This document shows, in pieces, positions 48,706 to 62,800 of a DNA stretch of 64,000 nucleotides. A program made the translations under genes and the position numbers. How positions within the stretch are numbered: the stretch's first letter is position 1; each line of letters opens with the position of its first letter. The notes beneath the pieces were generated by a model, which did no database searches, was not told where the DNA came from, and saw only the letters and a list, made by a program, of their open reading frames with translations. Origin of the DNA: Plasmodium malariae (lineage: Eukaryota > Apicomplexa > Aconoidasida > Haemosporida > Plasmodiidae); NCBI RefSeq assembly GCF_900090045.1, contig NC_041786.1:3361001-3425000 (forward strand), read 5' to 3'.

Positions 48706-51657
48706 AAAAATTTTCATAATTTGTTAAATTTTTCGTTTAGAAAAACTTTTAATATGCAATGAGAGAATAAGTGGTATCCTTTAAAATGTTAAATAAATAT
48801 AAGTGAAATATATACATTTATTTAGTCTTCATGTTGCATGTATATATACATAATTATTTTGGTATAAATTATACTAATATATATTCTTAATTAATAATTC
48901 TTAACGTGATCGTTTTATTTTGTAAATTTGTATTTTAAATATTTTCTTAAGTATAATATATTATTTCGGCATAATATATATATGAGTTTTTAAGTACAAT
49001 TGTACGTAAAATATATATATGTTCCATAAAATTCAAATAAAATGTAGTTAGTTTTAATCTATTAAATTAATTAGAAAATTTATTTTGGGAACTATAAGGA
49101 GTGTACCTATTCAGTTTTAATTTCTTTTGCTTTTTTTTAATTTAAATTGTTGGATTTATCACCTAATTAAAAGAAACATATGACTTGTTTTAAATTAACT
49201 GTATATATCTTTTTTGTATATAATTAGTCGAAAAGTGATTGCTCTTCTTGTTCTTTGTGTAAGAAGGAAATTTAAATAATATTTATTATAAATGATGCTA
49301 TGATAAATGTCCTGTAGTACGTGTATACTACAAATATATTTTTAATATATGTTCATTTTTTTGAATGATATAAATATAAATATATAAGTAGTTATAAAAT
49401 AATATTTTTTTTATGAATGAACTATTAATATTATGTTACTAATTTTGAGAATTAAAAATACTTGTAACAAGTAAAGGGATAAATACACTTAATATTTTTC
49501 TTACTTAACATGTTCTTTTAATGCAGTGTAAAGAGAATAACTGAAATATATGTTATATATACATTTTATTAATATATGCTCAAATTCTACTTTTACTTTT
49601 CAGTTAATATTAAATATTGAAATATGCTTTAAATTAATTAATTTAAAGTATACAATATATATATAAATTAATTGTATTATAATTATATATATATATATAC
49701 ACATATATTTTTATATTTTTAAATATTATAAATAAATGTAGTTATTTGTAACAGAAACAATTATATGTTACAGAGTACATTTTTAGGAAGAAATAACGTA
49801 GATGTTTAAGTTTCTTATATATATTCATTTTTAATGGTCCCAAATTTATATCATTGTAGAAATTTTATTTAAACTTTTTACTTTCTGTTAGTTTTTCTTG
49901 ACAGTTTGCATTTAATTATATAATGAAAATTACAAAATAAAATATATATATGCAAGAAAATATACATTTTTTTAATTTTTTTTAAACGATTTATTTTTAC
50001 TTATGCTTTTTAAACATTTTTAGAAAATTTGTTAAGTTTCCTCAGGTCCTATATTTATTGTTGGCAACAAGGTATTATAACTTTTCCAATTAAGTAATCT
50101 ATATTTTAGTAACGTATGAATGTATAATTAAATATGATATTTTAAAGAAGAAATTAAAGAAAATTTAATAATATATTATGACATATTAACTAATAATATG
50201 AATAACATTTAAAATGTTCATAACTTATGTGAATGTTCTTAAAATTAATTTTTTTTTTTTTTTATCTATGTTATGCATTCGAGTTAGAAATATTTAATGC
50301 TTTATTTATCAAATCCATTTAGAACATTTTATATATATTAATAACAGTTTGAGGAATCTATTATTTTTTATGATTATATTTTATACGTTAGTATTTATTG
50401 CACTAAAATATAAGATCCTTTTTTTTTATTATTTTATAAAATTATTTCATATAATGAATATATATAATTTCCTTTTTTTTTATGGACTTCCGTGAATTCA
50501 AACCATTCAATGGAATTATGTGCTAATATAAAAGACATTTCAATTTATAATATTATTGTATTTTTAAAAAATTATAATTCTTGAAAAAAAAAAAAAAAAA
50601 TAATAAAATGATTTATTTTTTTCTTTTTAATCTTTAATAATACATTTTTTCAACGTAGTAGAACGTATATTTATATACTATATATTTTTTTATTAAGCTT
50701 ATATAACTAATTTTTAAAAACTTTAAATTTATGCCATAGTTTACATAAGTGGAGTAATAATGAAATGATAAAATGAATTAAATTATTTAATTTTTATTAT
50801 AAATTTCTTGAAAGAATGATTTAATAAAGTAAAGCATTAATTCTATAAAGAAAAAATTATTTTATGGTGCACACTTATAATTTTACTTAAAAATGATGTT
50901 AGAAACATTAAAAGTGTAATAAGAACTTTAGAAAAAAAGTTTTATGATAAATTATTAATAATTTTTTTTTATTACGAATATATATTAAATTTATTTATTA
51001 GTAAAAAAAAGGAACCAAATGTTAGTTAAAAGAAAAAAACATAGTACTATTTTACATAATTTAGAGAAAGACATATTTGTATTTAATTTTACCTATAAAT
51101 AACATTTTTTATTTAATCTTCGAAATAATGATTATTTGTAACTAGTTAAATACAAAAACAAAAAAGATAAAAACATAGATAATTTTTCATGGTAAAAAAT
51201 ACAAAATAACAAATTAAAACAGAAATTACATCAAATGAATTTTCTTATATTAATTGCAACATCCGTTATATGAATGGATCGAACAAATGAATACAGAAAT
51301 GTATCTTATTTTTATATTGGAGTTTATAAAGAACAAATTCTTCGTTGAATTTGATGTTTATTAATATAAATATTTGTATAAAACAGTATATGAATAATAT
51401 ATATATATATGTGTAGAAAGGAAAGAATTAAATAAATTTGAAACGAAGTACAAAATAAAAATGGGGAAAACAAACATTTATAAATATTATGCATAAGTAC
51501 TTTAACTTTTTATATGAAAATATGTAAGGTATAATATTTTTTATAACAAATTAACTATTAATCAGTACATTTTATTAAATAAGTAATATAATTTACTACA
51601 AATTACCATAATTTAAATGATTCTTTTATTAAATCAATATAATTTTCAAAACTAGGA
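48706..51657. other. AT-rich spacer, no gene seen
   Basis: Nothing was recognised on either strand. The spacer separates plus-strand exported-protein relics from the two minus-strand ones, so it lies between convergent gene ends. It holds several poly-A and poly-T runs, for example near 50585. Confidence 0.5.
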
Positions 51658-52426
51658 TTATTGTGACATGCTTGTATTGCACGTACTTTTAAATTTTTCA
51701 AAATAACACATGTCATCATAAGAATACTTATAACACAACATGCTATAACTCCATAGCCAAAAACTGTCTATTTCAATTCTAAAAAGAGCTCCAACAAGAG
51801 GTACCAAAATGAGTGGAATATACAATAAATATACATTCTTAAGCATAACAAAAAAAATTTCTAATTTGTAGGCATTTTTATTTTTATTCAAATAGTTTTC
51901 TACAGAAGCAAATGACTTGAATATTTTAGCCTCAAGTTATAAGTGAATTATTTTAAATATATTGTTTCTATGTTGATTATCTATATTTTGTTCTTGCGTA
52001 TTTTCTAATTCCTTATTTTCTAATTTTTCGTGCTTTTCATTATATGGTTTATATTCAAGTGCACACATAATTTATTATCCTTTTTCACTATAATTTTTTA
52101 TTACAGTAATATATATCTTAGTGTTAAATTAAACTCTGATTTTAAAATTTTTTCTAATGTTTTGATAGAGGTACCATAAAAAAAAGGAAAAAAAGCTTAA
52201 ATTCTTTTTTATTTGCATAAATAGATTTTTACATAGTATAAAAAATTACTTTTTAAAAAAAGTATAAAGTAAAATAAAATAGAAAGGGACTATATAGAGT
52301 ATAAAAAAAAAAGTAAAAATATTCAGTATTATTGTTTTTTACCTTGTCGTCATAGTAATGGAATAATCAAATTAGAACATAGCTAAAAATTTTGATAAAA
52401 CTGAAAAATTTGATTTTTTTTTATTG
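51658..52426 (-). pseudogene. fam-l/fam-m-like exported protein pseudogene D
   Basis: Exon 1 (52426-52343, minus strand) reads with stops as KKIKFFSFIKIFSYVLI, stop, LFHYYDDK, then a GTAAAA donor, matching fam-type first exons. Near 52170 a degraded start of exon 2 reads TSIKTLEKILKSEFNLTLRY with an RYILL trace of the export motif and two stops. After a shift, an ATG-led frame from 52072 reads MCALEYKPYNEKHEKLENKE. One stop later comes LEAKIFKSFASVENYLNKNK, the fam-l motif that precedes the membrane part. The last 77 codons (51891-51658) hold YLLYIPLILVPLVGALF. The usual second helix and basic tail are replaced by a Cys/Tyr-rich end. The start codon is not identifiable. Confidence 0.65.
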
Positions 52427-54731
52427 AGATAAATTTTTAATGTCGTATTGAGTTAAGTAAGAAAAATGGTAATTGATTTTTTATACAGTTAGTTATAGAA
52501 GGTGCTACTATACAATCTAATGTAATTTGTTTTTAATATTTCCAACTCTATTTTTTTAAAGGGTTTTATTATATTATAACAATATAATTGATATTAATTT
52601 ATACGATAAGAAATTGAAACATTATAAATAACGAATAGATTATTATTTATTATTAATTTTATTTATGTAAATTCGTTTAATATAAATAATTTAAATGGTA
52701 TTTATTAATAAATGTAAAATATATTTAATGTGCATAAAACCTAATTTTTCGTTTAATAGTAATTCAAAATACTTTTTTATATTAGCAGAAGTGAAAATAA
52801 AAAAATAAAATGAAAAAAAATATGATACTTTTAAAAATTTTGATATTTTATTTATAATATAGAGTGATGTATAAGAAGTATATATATAATATGCATTATT
52901 ATGAAAATATCTATAAATTTTAATGAATTCGTTTAACTAACAATTTTAATTTTAGCTAAATGGTATTTTTTCTAACCGTTAACACATCTCAGTTAAACAC
53001 ATTTAATTATAGCGAAAATTATAAACATGGATAATAAGATAATAGTAGTTTTTTAATATTATAATTACAGGATAAACAGATATTAAGACATACGAAACAT
53101 AGTTTTGTATAAAATAACGTTTTAACAAAAATTAATTTTTACGATTTAATTACTAATCCTTTTCTATTTTTATAATGCCCTATAAAAACTAGGGATTTAT
53201 TTTTTTTTAATAAAATTTTAGAATGGTGTAAATATGTATATGTATATTTTTACGTATCTTTCTTTGTAACTAAATAAAAATGGTATGTGTATAAATTTAT
53301 GGTTTTTATTTTTTAGTTTATTTACTGTAAAATTATATATGTATATATATTTTTGTAAAATATAAATACATTCATAATGAAAAAATGAGTATAAATTACA
53401 TTAAAATATATATAACTATTGTATACAACTGGTACATAATATGTTATTCAATTTTTGACTGAATGAAAAATTAAATGCTTCTTTTTTTAATATTAATTCA
53501 AATACAATTTATTTTTATTAATAATCACATTATATATTGAATATGTTGAGTGCAAACTTAGCATAATAAAATAGAATTTGAATTGATATAGTATAATTAT
53601 ATTTTAAAAATATATACATTTGTATTTTTATTTTTATGTTACGAACATTTTTTATTACTAAGCTTTTTTATGCAACGTTAGAACGTATGTACAAAAGACA
53701 TTAATTTTTACTTACAAGAAAATACAAAGGAACAATTATATTCGCAAATAATATATATTTATTACTATACATATTAGTTTCTTCAATTAAAAATTATGTT
53801 GATATAGAACTTTTTTTTCATATTTTTGACTTTTATAAATTATTCTAATAATATATTCTAAGATACAATTTCTTAAAGAACATGTAATTTCAAAATTGCA
53901 TAATTTTAATAAGAATAAATAGAAAAATAATATGTATTAAAAAATAAAATTAATATGTGAATTCATTTTAATGGGATTACTTAATAAATGGAAATGATGT
54001 AATGCTTTTGTCTGCAATATAAAAGTAGTTTTTTTTTGATATATTTATTTGTCTAAAGATCATAATAAATCATTGGAAAAAGATAAAATTTACGAATAAA
54101 CAACATTCCTGTTAGGGAAAATTTATTACGAAGTTAATTTTTATATTTAATTAAAAAGCTTTAAGTCTACTATTCTGATTTTATCAGTAAGATTATCCTA
54201 ATTAACATGTAATGCCCATGCTCACAAGTTTACTAATGTAATGAACATTACAAGGATAATAATGAAATTTAATAATGTTATATATTTAAAAATTTACATA
54301 TATAATTATACACAACTAAAAAAACAAACATGAATGCCATAAATTGCATACATAACAAAAAAAAAAAAAAATGATTAAACAAAACCATGGTAAAATATGA
54401 AAAATGAAACATATACAATGAATTTTCTTACATATATATATATAATATTTCATGATAATAAAAAAATAATTTAAAAATTTCCGTTGTCTTCTTAAATTTA
54501 TAAAAAATTAATTGTATAACGAAAAGCTAAAAATGTAATAACATTTTTAGGTTAGGGGAAACAAGCATAATATTAAAGGATTTTTTTAGATTAAAGTTGA
54601 ATATAACTTTTGTATTATATAAAAATTGGCTGTTTTATATATATATATTCTTAAATTTAAAAAATTGTATGTATATTAAAATGACTGTATTGAAGTTAAA
54701 GATATATAATAATTATTCTCTAATATGATCC
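52427..54731. other. AT-rich spacer, no gene seen
   Basis: No protein-like relic was recognised on either strand. It probably holds the upstream region of pseudogene D and the 3' region of the exported gene ending at 54732. Confidence 0.5.
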
Positions 54732-55557
54732 TTATAAATGATTAGGTAACTGCTTCAATGGAATGACTATATTAGGAAAGAACTCATTAATATTTTTACT
54801 TAATTTTAAAAATACATATAAAAATGATAATAACCATAATACAAATGCTGTTAAAATAGTGTAACCCGACTGAGTTGTAAAACTGAATAATAAAATTGCA
54901 GAGTTTATTATTAGTGGACCAAATATCTTAAACGCATTCTTAGAAATATATTCCCCTGATTTACCCATTAATTTGTTTAATTCTTTATGAGTGTGCAACT
55001 GTTTTTGTACTTCTATTATATTCTGTAGATCTAATCTCTTTGAATTTTTATATCTTAATGGTGATATATTTTTTTCTGGTAACTTATATTTTGTCATTCG
55101 AATTGGTTATTTTATTTCTTCATGAACATCTTCAAGGTAATCAATAGATGCTAATGAATCACAGGAATTTTCGAAATTATCCTCAAATTTTAATGGATTA
55201 AATGGGTCTCGAAAATAATCTTGAAACCTATTTTTTAAGTAGAAATCAGTATGTTGTGAATCTACACCTTCTGTTTCCACACATAATAATTTGTTTACCC
55301 TTGAATCAGATGTATTATTTAGATTTATATTTTTATTCAATTGTTTACCAGAGATGGTGAGCTAAAAATTAGGGTAAACACATAATATTTAAAAATATAT
55401 CTCTGTTTCAATGTTAATAAAATATCATTTTGAAATGAATATTTAAGAATAAAAAATAATATATAATTATTATTGAATATAAAAATTATCTTACCTCATA
55501 GGAGTAATAGAATATCCATATTAATAATGTAAAGAAGAATTCGTTTTTTTTTCCCAT
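54732..55557 (-). pseudogene. Two-exon exported protein gene with a single in-frame stop
   Basis: This is the best-preserved exported-type gene. Exon 1 (55557-55495, 21 codons) starts at a true ATG: MGKKNEFFFTLLIWIFYYSY, then E, a signal peptide. A GTAAGA donor and TTTTTAG acceptor bound a 133-bp intron (55494-55362) in phase 0. Exon 2 (55361-54732) reads LTISGKQLNKNINLNNTSDS, then RVNKLLCVETEG, a PEXEL-like region. An acidic stretch (YFRDPFNPLKFEDN, SIDYLEDVHEEIK) leads to one TAA at 55107-55109. The same frame then continues PIRMTKYKLPEKN and NIIEVQKQLHTHKELNKLMG. Two membrane segments (PLIINSAILLFSF, ILTAFVLWLLSFLYVFL) and the natural stop at 54732 complete it. The stop falls at about residue 106 of 230, before the membrane part. 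It may be a recent nonsense mutation, a sequencing error, or tolerated. Confidence 0.78.
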
Positions 55558-58500
55558 CCTGTTGAATTTATTTGGAGTACTATTTATTTTTTGACAGTAT
55601 AACTTTCATGAATATATTTTTCTTGATAATATATAATAGAAAATTTGTTATAATTTTTCTCTATGATTTTTTGTTATTTTAAAGTTTAAAACTTTTTGAC
55701 TTTATCTTATTTGTGTTAATTATAAAATATATTCAAGAGTAAAAAGCTAAAAAAAGCAATAAACAAAAATATTATAGTAGTTTTTCTATATAAAAATATT
55801 ATTAATTAAAATAATATAAATTAAAAAGAACTTCTAGAAACATTAAAAAATATATAATTATTATATAGGAAGTGCAACTAAACAAGCCATAAATAATTTA
55901 TTTCAAAAAATTGATTTATACATTAACTATTATTTTACCCACATTATTAAACTTCTTTCTTAATTTGTCTATAAAAATAGTTAAAAAGTAAAAAAGTTAT
56001 GAATATAAAAAAATGGATACCTTTAAAAAAAGACCATTTGAAATTTTTTTGCTACCACTAATATAAAGATAAATATTTAAAGACATCTTAACCTTATAGA
56101 GCACTTTTATTAAAATAGTCTGTATAGGTATAATAATTAGAATTACAGAAATTATATATATAATAATAATAATGAAAATAAATTTTAGTTAATATGCATA
56201 TAACATGTGCAACGTGGACGTAATTATTTACTTTAAACAAAAATGCTTAATAGCGCTATGAACAATATATTAAATTTTTAATTGAGGTTACTTTTATTGT
56301 TGTATTATATAATATAAATTATTGTCATATTTTTTAATAATAATTTAAAAGAGAAAATAATATTTTTATGTGTCTGTGGCACTTTAAAAGCGTTAAATAT
56401 TAATTAAAAAATTTTATAATAATATAGTAAATGAAAATTAATTTAAAAAATTAAATAATACATATGTATGAAATAATGTTAAAAATATATATTCGAAGAA
56501 GTGCAAAATTTTTTATAAAATTCTTGTAATTAAAGAAGACAATATACTTAAAAAAAAAAAATTAATGAAAAATAAAAAATTTTTATATTTTGAAAACATT
56601 ATAATGAATTTATATATATATAATATATATAATTAAATGATACTATCATGGTACTTCAATATTAGTTTATTACTTTGAGCAAAATAATAAGAATATATTT
56701 TTGCTAGAAAAAGGGTTTACTAAAATATTTAATTAGAAGAATGAAATCGAGATTATGAACTAAAAAATATGAATCAACATTACCAGTAATAAAGAACTTA
56801 TAAGTTAATTTTATATGCAATATATTTTTATACTATTAAAATTGAATTTTTTTTCTGACTACTGTTCCATGTATTTTTTTTAAAATATATATCTTGAAAT
56901 AATATTATAAATATACTACCCATTTATAACATATTTCTTCTGTGTAAATGAATCATTAATGAATAAGTAAAATTCTGTTCTTATATATTTATTCAGGGTA
57001 TAATAAATTATACATTACTGATTATTTATATTGTTCCTTTTTACGATATATATGTAAAAGGACACCTTGGTAAAAAAATATTTTTATATATATATTTGGA
57101 TGATAAATTATGTGTAAACTGATATTTATAGAGTAGTTTCCTATGTTACTTTATTATATATATTTATTAATCATCTAATAAATTTATACTTATAATAATA
57201 TATTTTTTTATTTATAAAAACGTTCAGGTAAAAGGCGATGATGTACATCTATAAATTGAATAGAAATATCATTTTTATATAAAACTCAATAATAAATGCA
57301 GTCCTAGAATTTTTATTTAAAAATGTGGGGTTATATTCGAACGTCGCATTTTAAATAGGCATTATGTTCATGTAAGAATAAAGAATTTTTATTTTATGTA
57401 AACAATAAAATTTATTGGTGTATAAATATATATTTAATGAAATGTTCTAAAGAAAGGATATTAATTATATGAAATGTATTTATATTTATAGCTTTGTATA
57501 ATATGTAATAGAAATTTACAGATCATTTCCCAAACAACAAAAAATGAGCCTTAACAATGGTGGTGTTTCGTGACATATAGGTCTTATATAATAAATCGTT
57601 GCTATGAGTAAGACATAGTTTAAGAAAGTTATTTTATTGGTGAATTTTACATATAAGGTATGATTAACTATGTTAAATTATTTGAAAAAGAATTATTTTT
57701 CTTAATTTATATATATTTTTTTTTATGATACATTTTGAACATAATATTAAAAAACTAAACAGTAAATAATAAAATGAAACTCAATGTAATAAAAATTTAT
57801 AAGCGATGATCTTATACAATATGTATATATAATAGAATAATGCTTATATTTTATATTTTAAATACTATTACCAATGAATTGGTAAGATTAGTATATGTGC
57901 ATATATTTTAATAAATTTTTATAGAATCTAATAAGACATTAAAGAATTACTATGCAAAGTAAAAATATGTAATACCTATTGGTTAGCACTTCTTAACCAA
58001 TATTAGTGTGTTCGTTTGCAGTGTCCTTTATTACAATATATATTTAATATAAATAATCTTTAAAGTATGTGAACGATTTATATTTATTAGGAATACACTG
58101 AACATAAAATGATATTACTGATAATTATTAATATAAGGAGATTGCAAAACGCCTATATATAAAAATAAGGAAGAATAATTGATTAAATATATACAGCAAA
58201 TAAGTTGAAAGAATAATAGTTTTGTACTTTATTTTACAATGGTTAATATCGTGTAAAATGTATCTATTCTATAATAAATTAATAAAAATTTGTGGAAAAA
58301 TTAATTTTGATTGTCTTCTAATTTTTTAAACAGATATTTTTATTTTTTAAAAAGTAATTTAAGAGTATATATATTTTTCCTTATTTAATAATATTATATA
58401 ACACAAAAAGCAATAAATTAAAGCGAAAGAAAAAAAGGCTAATAATATTTTCTGTAATTTTAAAACTAATTTATTTGAAAAATAATAATTAGCAGAATAA

Positions 58501-59878
58501 GAATATTTTCAATATAGCTAAATTTTGCTTAATTATTAAATAACTAACCTTTAATATTACATTACACAAAAATAATAAATTGTATATTGATAAACGTGCA
58601 ATTTTTCTTGTATTTAAGAATAAATGAGATATTCATTATTTGTACACACGAATATTTATTCTTTCATATTAGAGATATTATATTCTTTATAATTGTCCCT
58701 TGTAATTAACATAACTACAATAATTATATTTTTCATATACCTCAAATATATTTATTTTTCATATTAAGTGTCGTATATTGATTTAAAATACATTATCGCT
58801 TAAATTTATAAGAAAAAGTATGTATACACGATGACATGATTAAATTTTTTTTTTCCCTTTTTTTTACAAATCCAAAGTTTCTAATATAAAGAATATAATA
58901 TGCTTTTATTAATTAATTATATTGTATCTTTGGAACGTAAAACAGTTTATTACAAGCATATAATAACCATGTATCTTATAAATCAAAGGATAATTACATA
59001 TATTTGTATTATTACATATTCTGTTAAAAACAAATATATTAAAATTTTTATTAGATTATACTTTACACACTAAAAAGTACTACAAATTATAACATGAAAC
59101 TTCATATCTTAATGTTAAAGAAAAATAAATTATCAAATAATGTAATATTTTTGTTTAAATGGTGAATTAAAAATTATATTATTATAAAACTTACTTATAA
59201 TAAATTTCTCTAAAGGTAAAATATAATATATATAATTGGAATATTTCAATAATAAATTATATAGAGGAAGTTTTAACAAGTTAATTATTTAGAAAAAACA
59301 CGAAAAAATGTTAATAAATGGTGTATATATATATATATATATAATTAAAAGAATTCTTATGTAGGGTACTTATGCTCCCCTTACTATTACTATTATGAGA
59401 ACTGGATTATCATTATCATATATTAATCTAATCTATCTATATATATATATAAGAAAGTAATATATATGTTAAAATTATAAGTTAAAGATTAATTGTATAG
59501 TATGAATTTACTAAAAAAAGTATTTATTATGCAGTCATATAATAAGCAATGCTCATAATTTCATTAATAGACATTCTAATAAATAATACCAAAAAATATT
59601 CCTATTTTTATTAAATAAAGGATTGATATAAATTTTTTATAGATATTCTTAAATAAATAAAAAAAGTTATATATATAAGCAATATTTTTTAAATACCTGC
59701 ATTTAACTGATCACATTTCACTCTTGATTTTTTTTTTTTCTATATTACTCGTCACCTTACATTCTTCGACATCTATGTTCCCTTTTGATATTAGAATATT
59801 TAAGAAATATTTTTTATTGAAAGAATCATTTTTCTCCTAAATAGCATCAGAATATATTTTGGTTGTAAATCTATGAAT
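55558..59878. other. AT-rich spacer; second half is the 3' flank of STP1 copy B
   Basis: No gene was recognised. From about 57530 on, the sequence is homologous to the region downstream of STP1 copy A (see the duplication entries). A TA run lies at about 59323-59342 at the place equivalent to the TA run near 38008. Confidence 0.55.
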
Positions 59879-62800
59879 TTACAAAAACCGTTTTTCTAAC
59901 ATTTCAGCGGATTTTCCTTGTGTCTCCTCATTAATTATTGAATGTATATGTGTGTCAACTTCTCCTATACAGTAATCTATTTACTTTCTAAAATTGTCTT
60001 CCTCTATATGGCTAATATTTTCCGATTTTTTCAAAACATCTCAGTTAATATCAGTTGTGTCTTTCGTAATTCCTTATTTTCTACATAATATTACTTCTGT
60101 CTTCCACTCATTTATTGAATTATCTAAATGTGATTCACAACTTTCTATAAAATCCTCTTTTTTTTATTTTTTCAATACCACCATGAAGACGAGTACACTC
60201 AGTTTTACTCATAATTTTTTTTTTATATATTTATGTAATTCTTCATAATATTCTATGTGATATAATTCGTTAATATTTATTAATATTACATGATTTTTTT
60301 TTTTTTCATTCTTGTATTTTTCTGACATAATGTGAAAAACTTGTGTCATTCAATTAAACTATTCTTTTTCGAAATATTATTCTATAAGAATACGCTTTTT
60401 TTATATGTACTTTCTTAATATATCTTTTTTTGTTTCTAAAAATTGAACTTTTATAATTTTACTTTTATGGTTATTTTTTAATTCGTTAGTTTTTTTTATG
60501 TAATCCTGTCTTTTCCATTAATTTTGCAGGTTATTAAACCTTAAATTTTTTTTTAATTTTTCAAAAGTATTTCTATATGTTTCCATTTATTCAATATAAT
60601 TTTTTTTTTTTCGTATTACTGATACTTTTAATATTTCCCATTATCAGTTCATCATTTGTTAAATTACGAAAGGGCGTATGTTCTTTTTTTTTGAACTCGC
60701 ATAGGTATATTGCTAAAAATTCCCCTTCGTTGTATTGTCGTTCCTCATTTATGCATTTTTGAAGTATTTCGATGTATACCTTTTCAATATTTTTGGTTCT
60801 GTCCTTATTTCGCTTTGACTGTTTCACAATTTATTTTCATACTATGTTCATGTTTTTCTATATTTTTATGATGTCTTCATCATTATATTGCAGATGTTCT
60901 AAATGATCTTCCGCTAATACATCCTTTTTTTTGTTAGAATGTGATGATTCTCGTTTTCTCAGAAAATTCACGTGTATTCTTTTTATCCTTTTTTTTTTTT
61001 TTTTTGTATACATTCCTGTTAAATCGTACTACGATATAAAAGGAATAGATATGTAAAATACATTATTGCAATAATCAAGTGTTTCTCACATTTTCAATAT
61101 TTAAGTTTTAATTTTCTTTAATAAAAAGGGGAAATACAGTAATTACAAAGCTTATTAAAAGAAATGGTACATATATGTTACATAAATTTCCTACTGGATC
61201 CGAAATAGCTTTTTAAATATATATAGTATTTGGTGTAAATATTTCAAAAATAAAAAATAAGGAACATTAGAAGTACCTGGAACTTTAAGAGATGATGAAG
61301 AAACAGGAATATTGGTTATGGTATATGATGCTTCATGATATAGTAAAATATTTTTATTAGCATACCGTTTTGATGTATCTTGATAAATTTGAGTCTGTAA
61401 TATAGTATCAGTTGATAATAATAAATCTAAAGATTGAGAATATTCAGAAAATTATGATTCTCCAGGCTGTGCTGATTGTACATCATTAGTTTTTGCAGTT
61501 TTTTTTTCCGCATTTAATGTTGCATGCTGTGATTCTCTTTGTTGTTGAGTTTTATGTAAATATAGATTTTCTCCTTTAGGTATAATCAAAGCTAAAGCTT
61601 CAGGCGTATCTTGTTCTTTTTTGGAAAATTCCTCCTTTTTTTCATGCGTGGTTCTTATGTATAGATTGTTATGAGGATATGCATTCGTGAGCTTTGTGAA
61701 AAGTTGTATAATTCTTTATGTTGCATTTTGTTGTTATAAAATAAAATAATTTTTTTTATCTTTTCAATTTTCATTAAGGAGTTCTGTTTTATATTTAAAA
61801 TTATACATACTGTCCTTTATTTCCCCATTATATTTCCCATATTTACGTGTACAATTCTTATTATTACAGTTATATAATCTTCCATTTTCTACTTAACCTT
61901 AACGCAGTATTTTCTTATATTCATTTTGTTCTTATTCACAGAAATATTTTGTATCATAAATTAATTTGTAAAATATTTTTATCGTTATGATTTAAAAATA
62001 TATATCATCCATTATACTTAGTTAATTCTGTATAATTACTATTGTAGCAAGTTTTTAGTGCTATGTAGAACATATTTTTATTTATATATGTTATCGCAGA
62101 CTTATTATTAATTATACATTTGTCGAAGTTTGGGCGTCCGTTCCTAAATTTTTCCTTATCTATCCAAATATGTAAGGAACGAATTCTCTCTTTTATATAT
62201 TTTCCAATATTTTTAAAATATGGTTTCGTGTAATAAACGTATTTACAAGAAATCTGAACCATAGAATACTATATACAAAGGAATTATTAATAATTACTTA
62301 AGAATTAATTCTTACATTTGGTGGAATTACCAATTATTTTATAATAAATAAATTATTTATGCATAAATTTAAGAATGTTATAAAAAAGTAGATATTACCG
62401 GAGAGAAATAATTTTGCATAATGATTCTATATTAATATCATAGTTTGCTGTAAATAAAAAGCTTAAAAAAAATAAAAATTTATATCTTTTTAGTTATGTA
62501 TAATGTAATTTTTATTTTAATATAAATCAGTTAACAGAAATTGTTAAATTACCAACTACATAAGAATAGTAGAACTATAAAATAAGTGAATATATTAATA
62601 TTTACATTATATAATTTTTGCTTTTTACTTTAAAAAAATAAAACACAACAGGATACATGTTGAAATTTTGTTGTGATATTAAATAGTAGGTATATATATT
62701 CACATAAAATTAATATTCACATTACAAGGAAAAATTCAAATACGTAACAATAAAAAATTACATGTAGGTTACGTTAACAAGTCATATAAAAGTTATCGTG

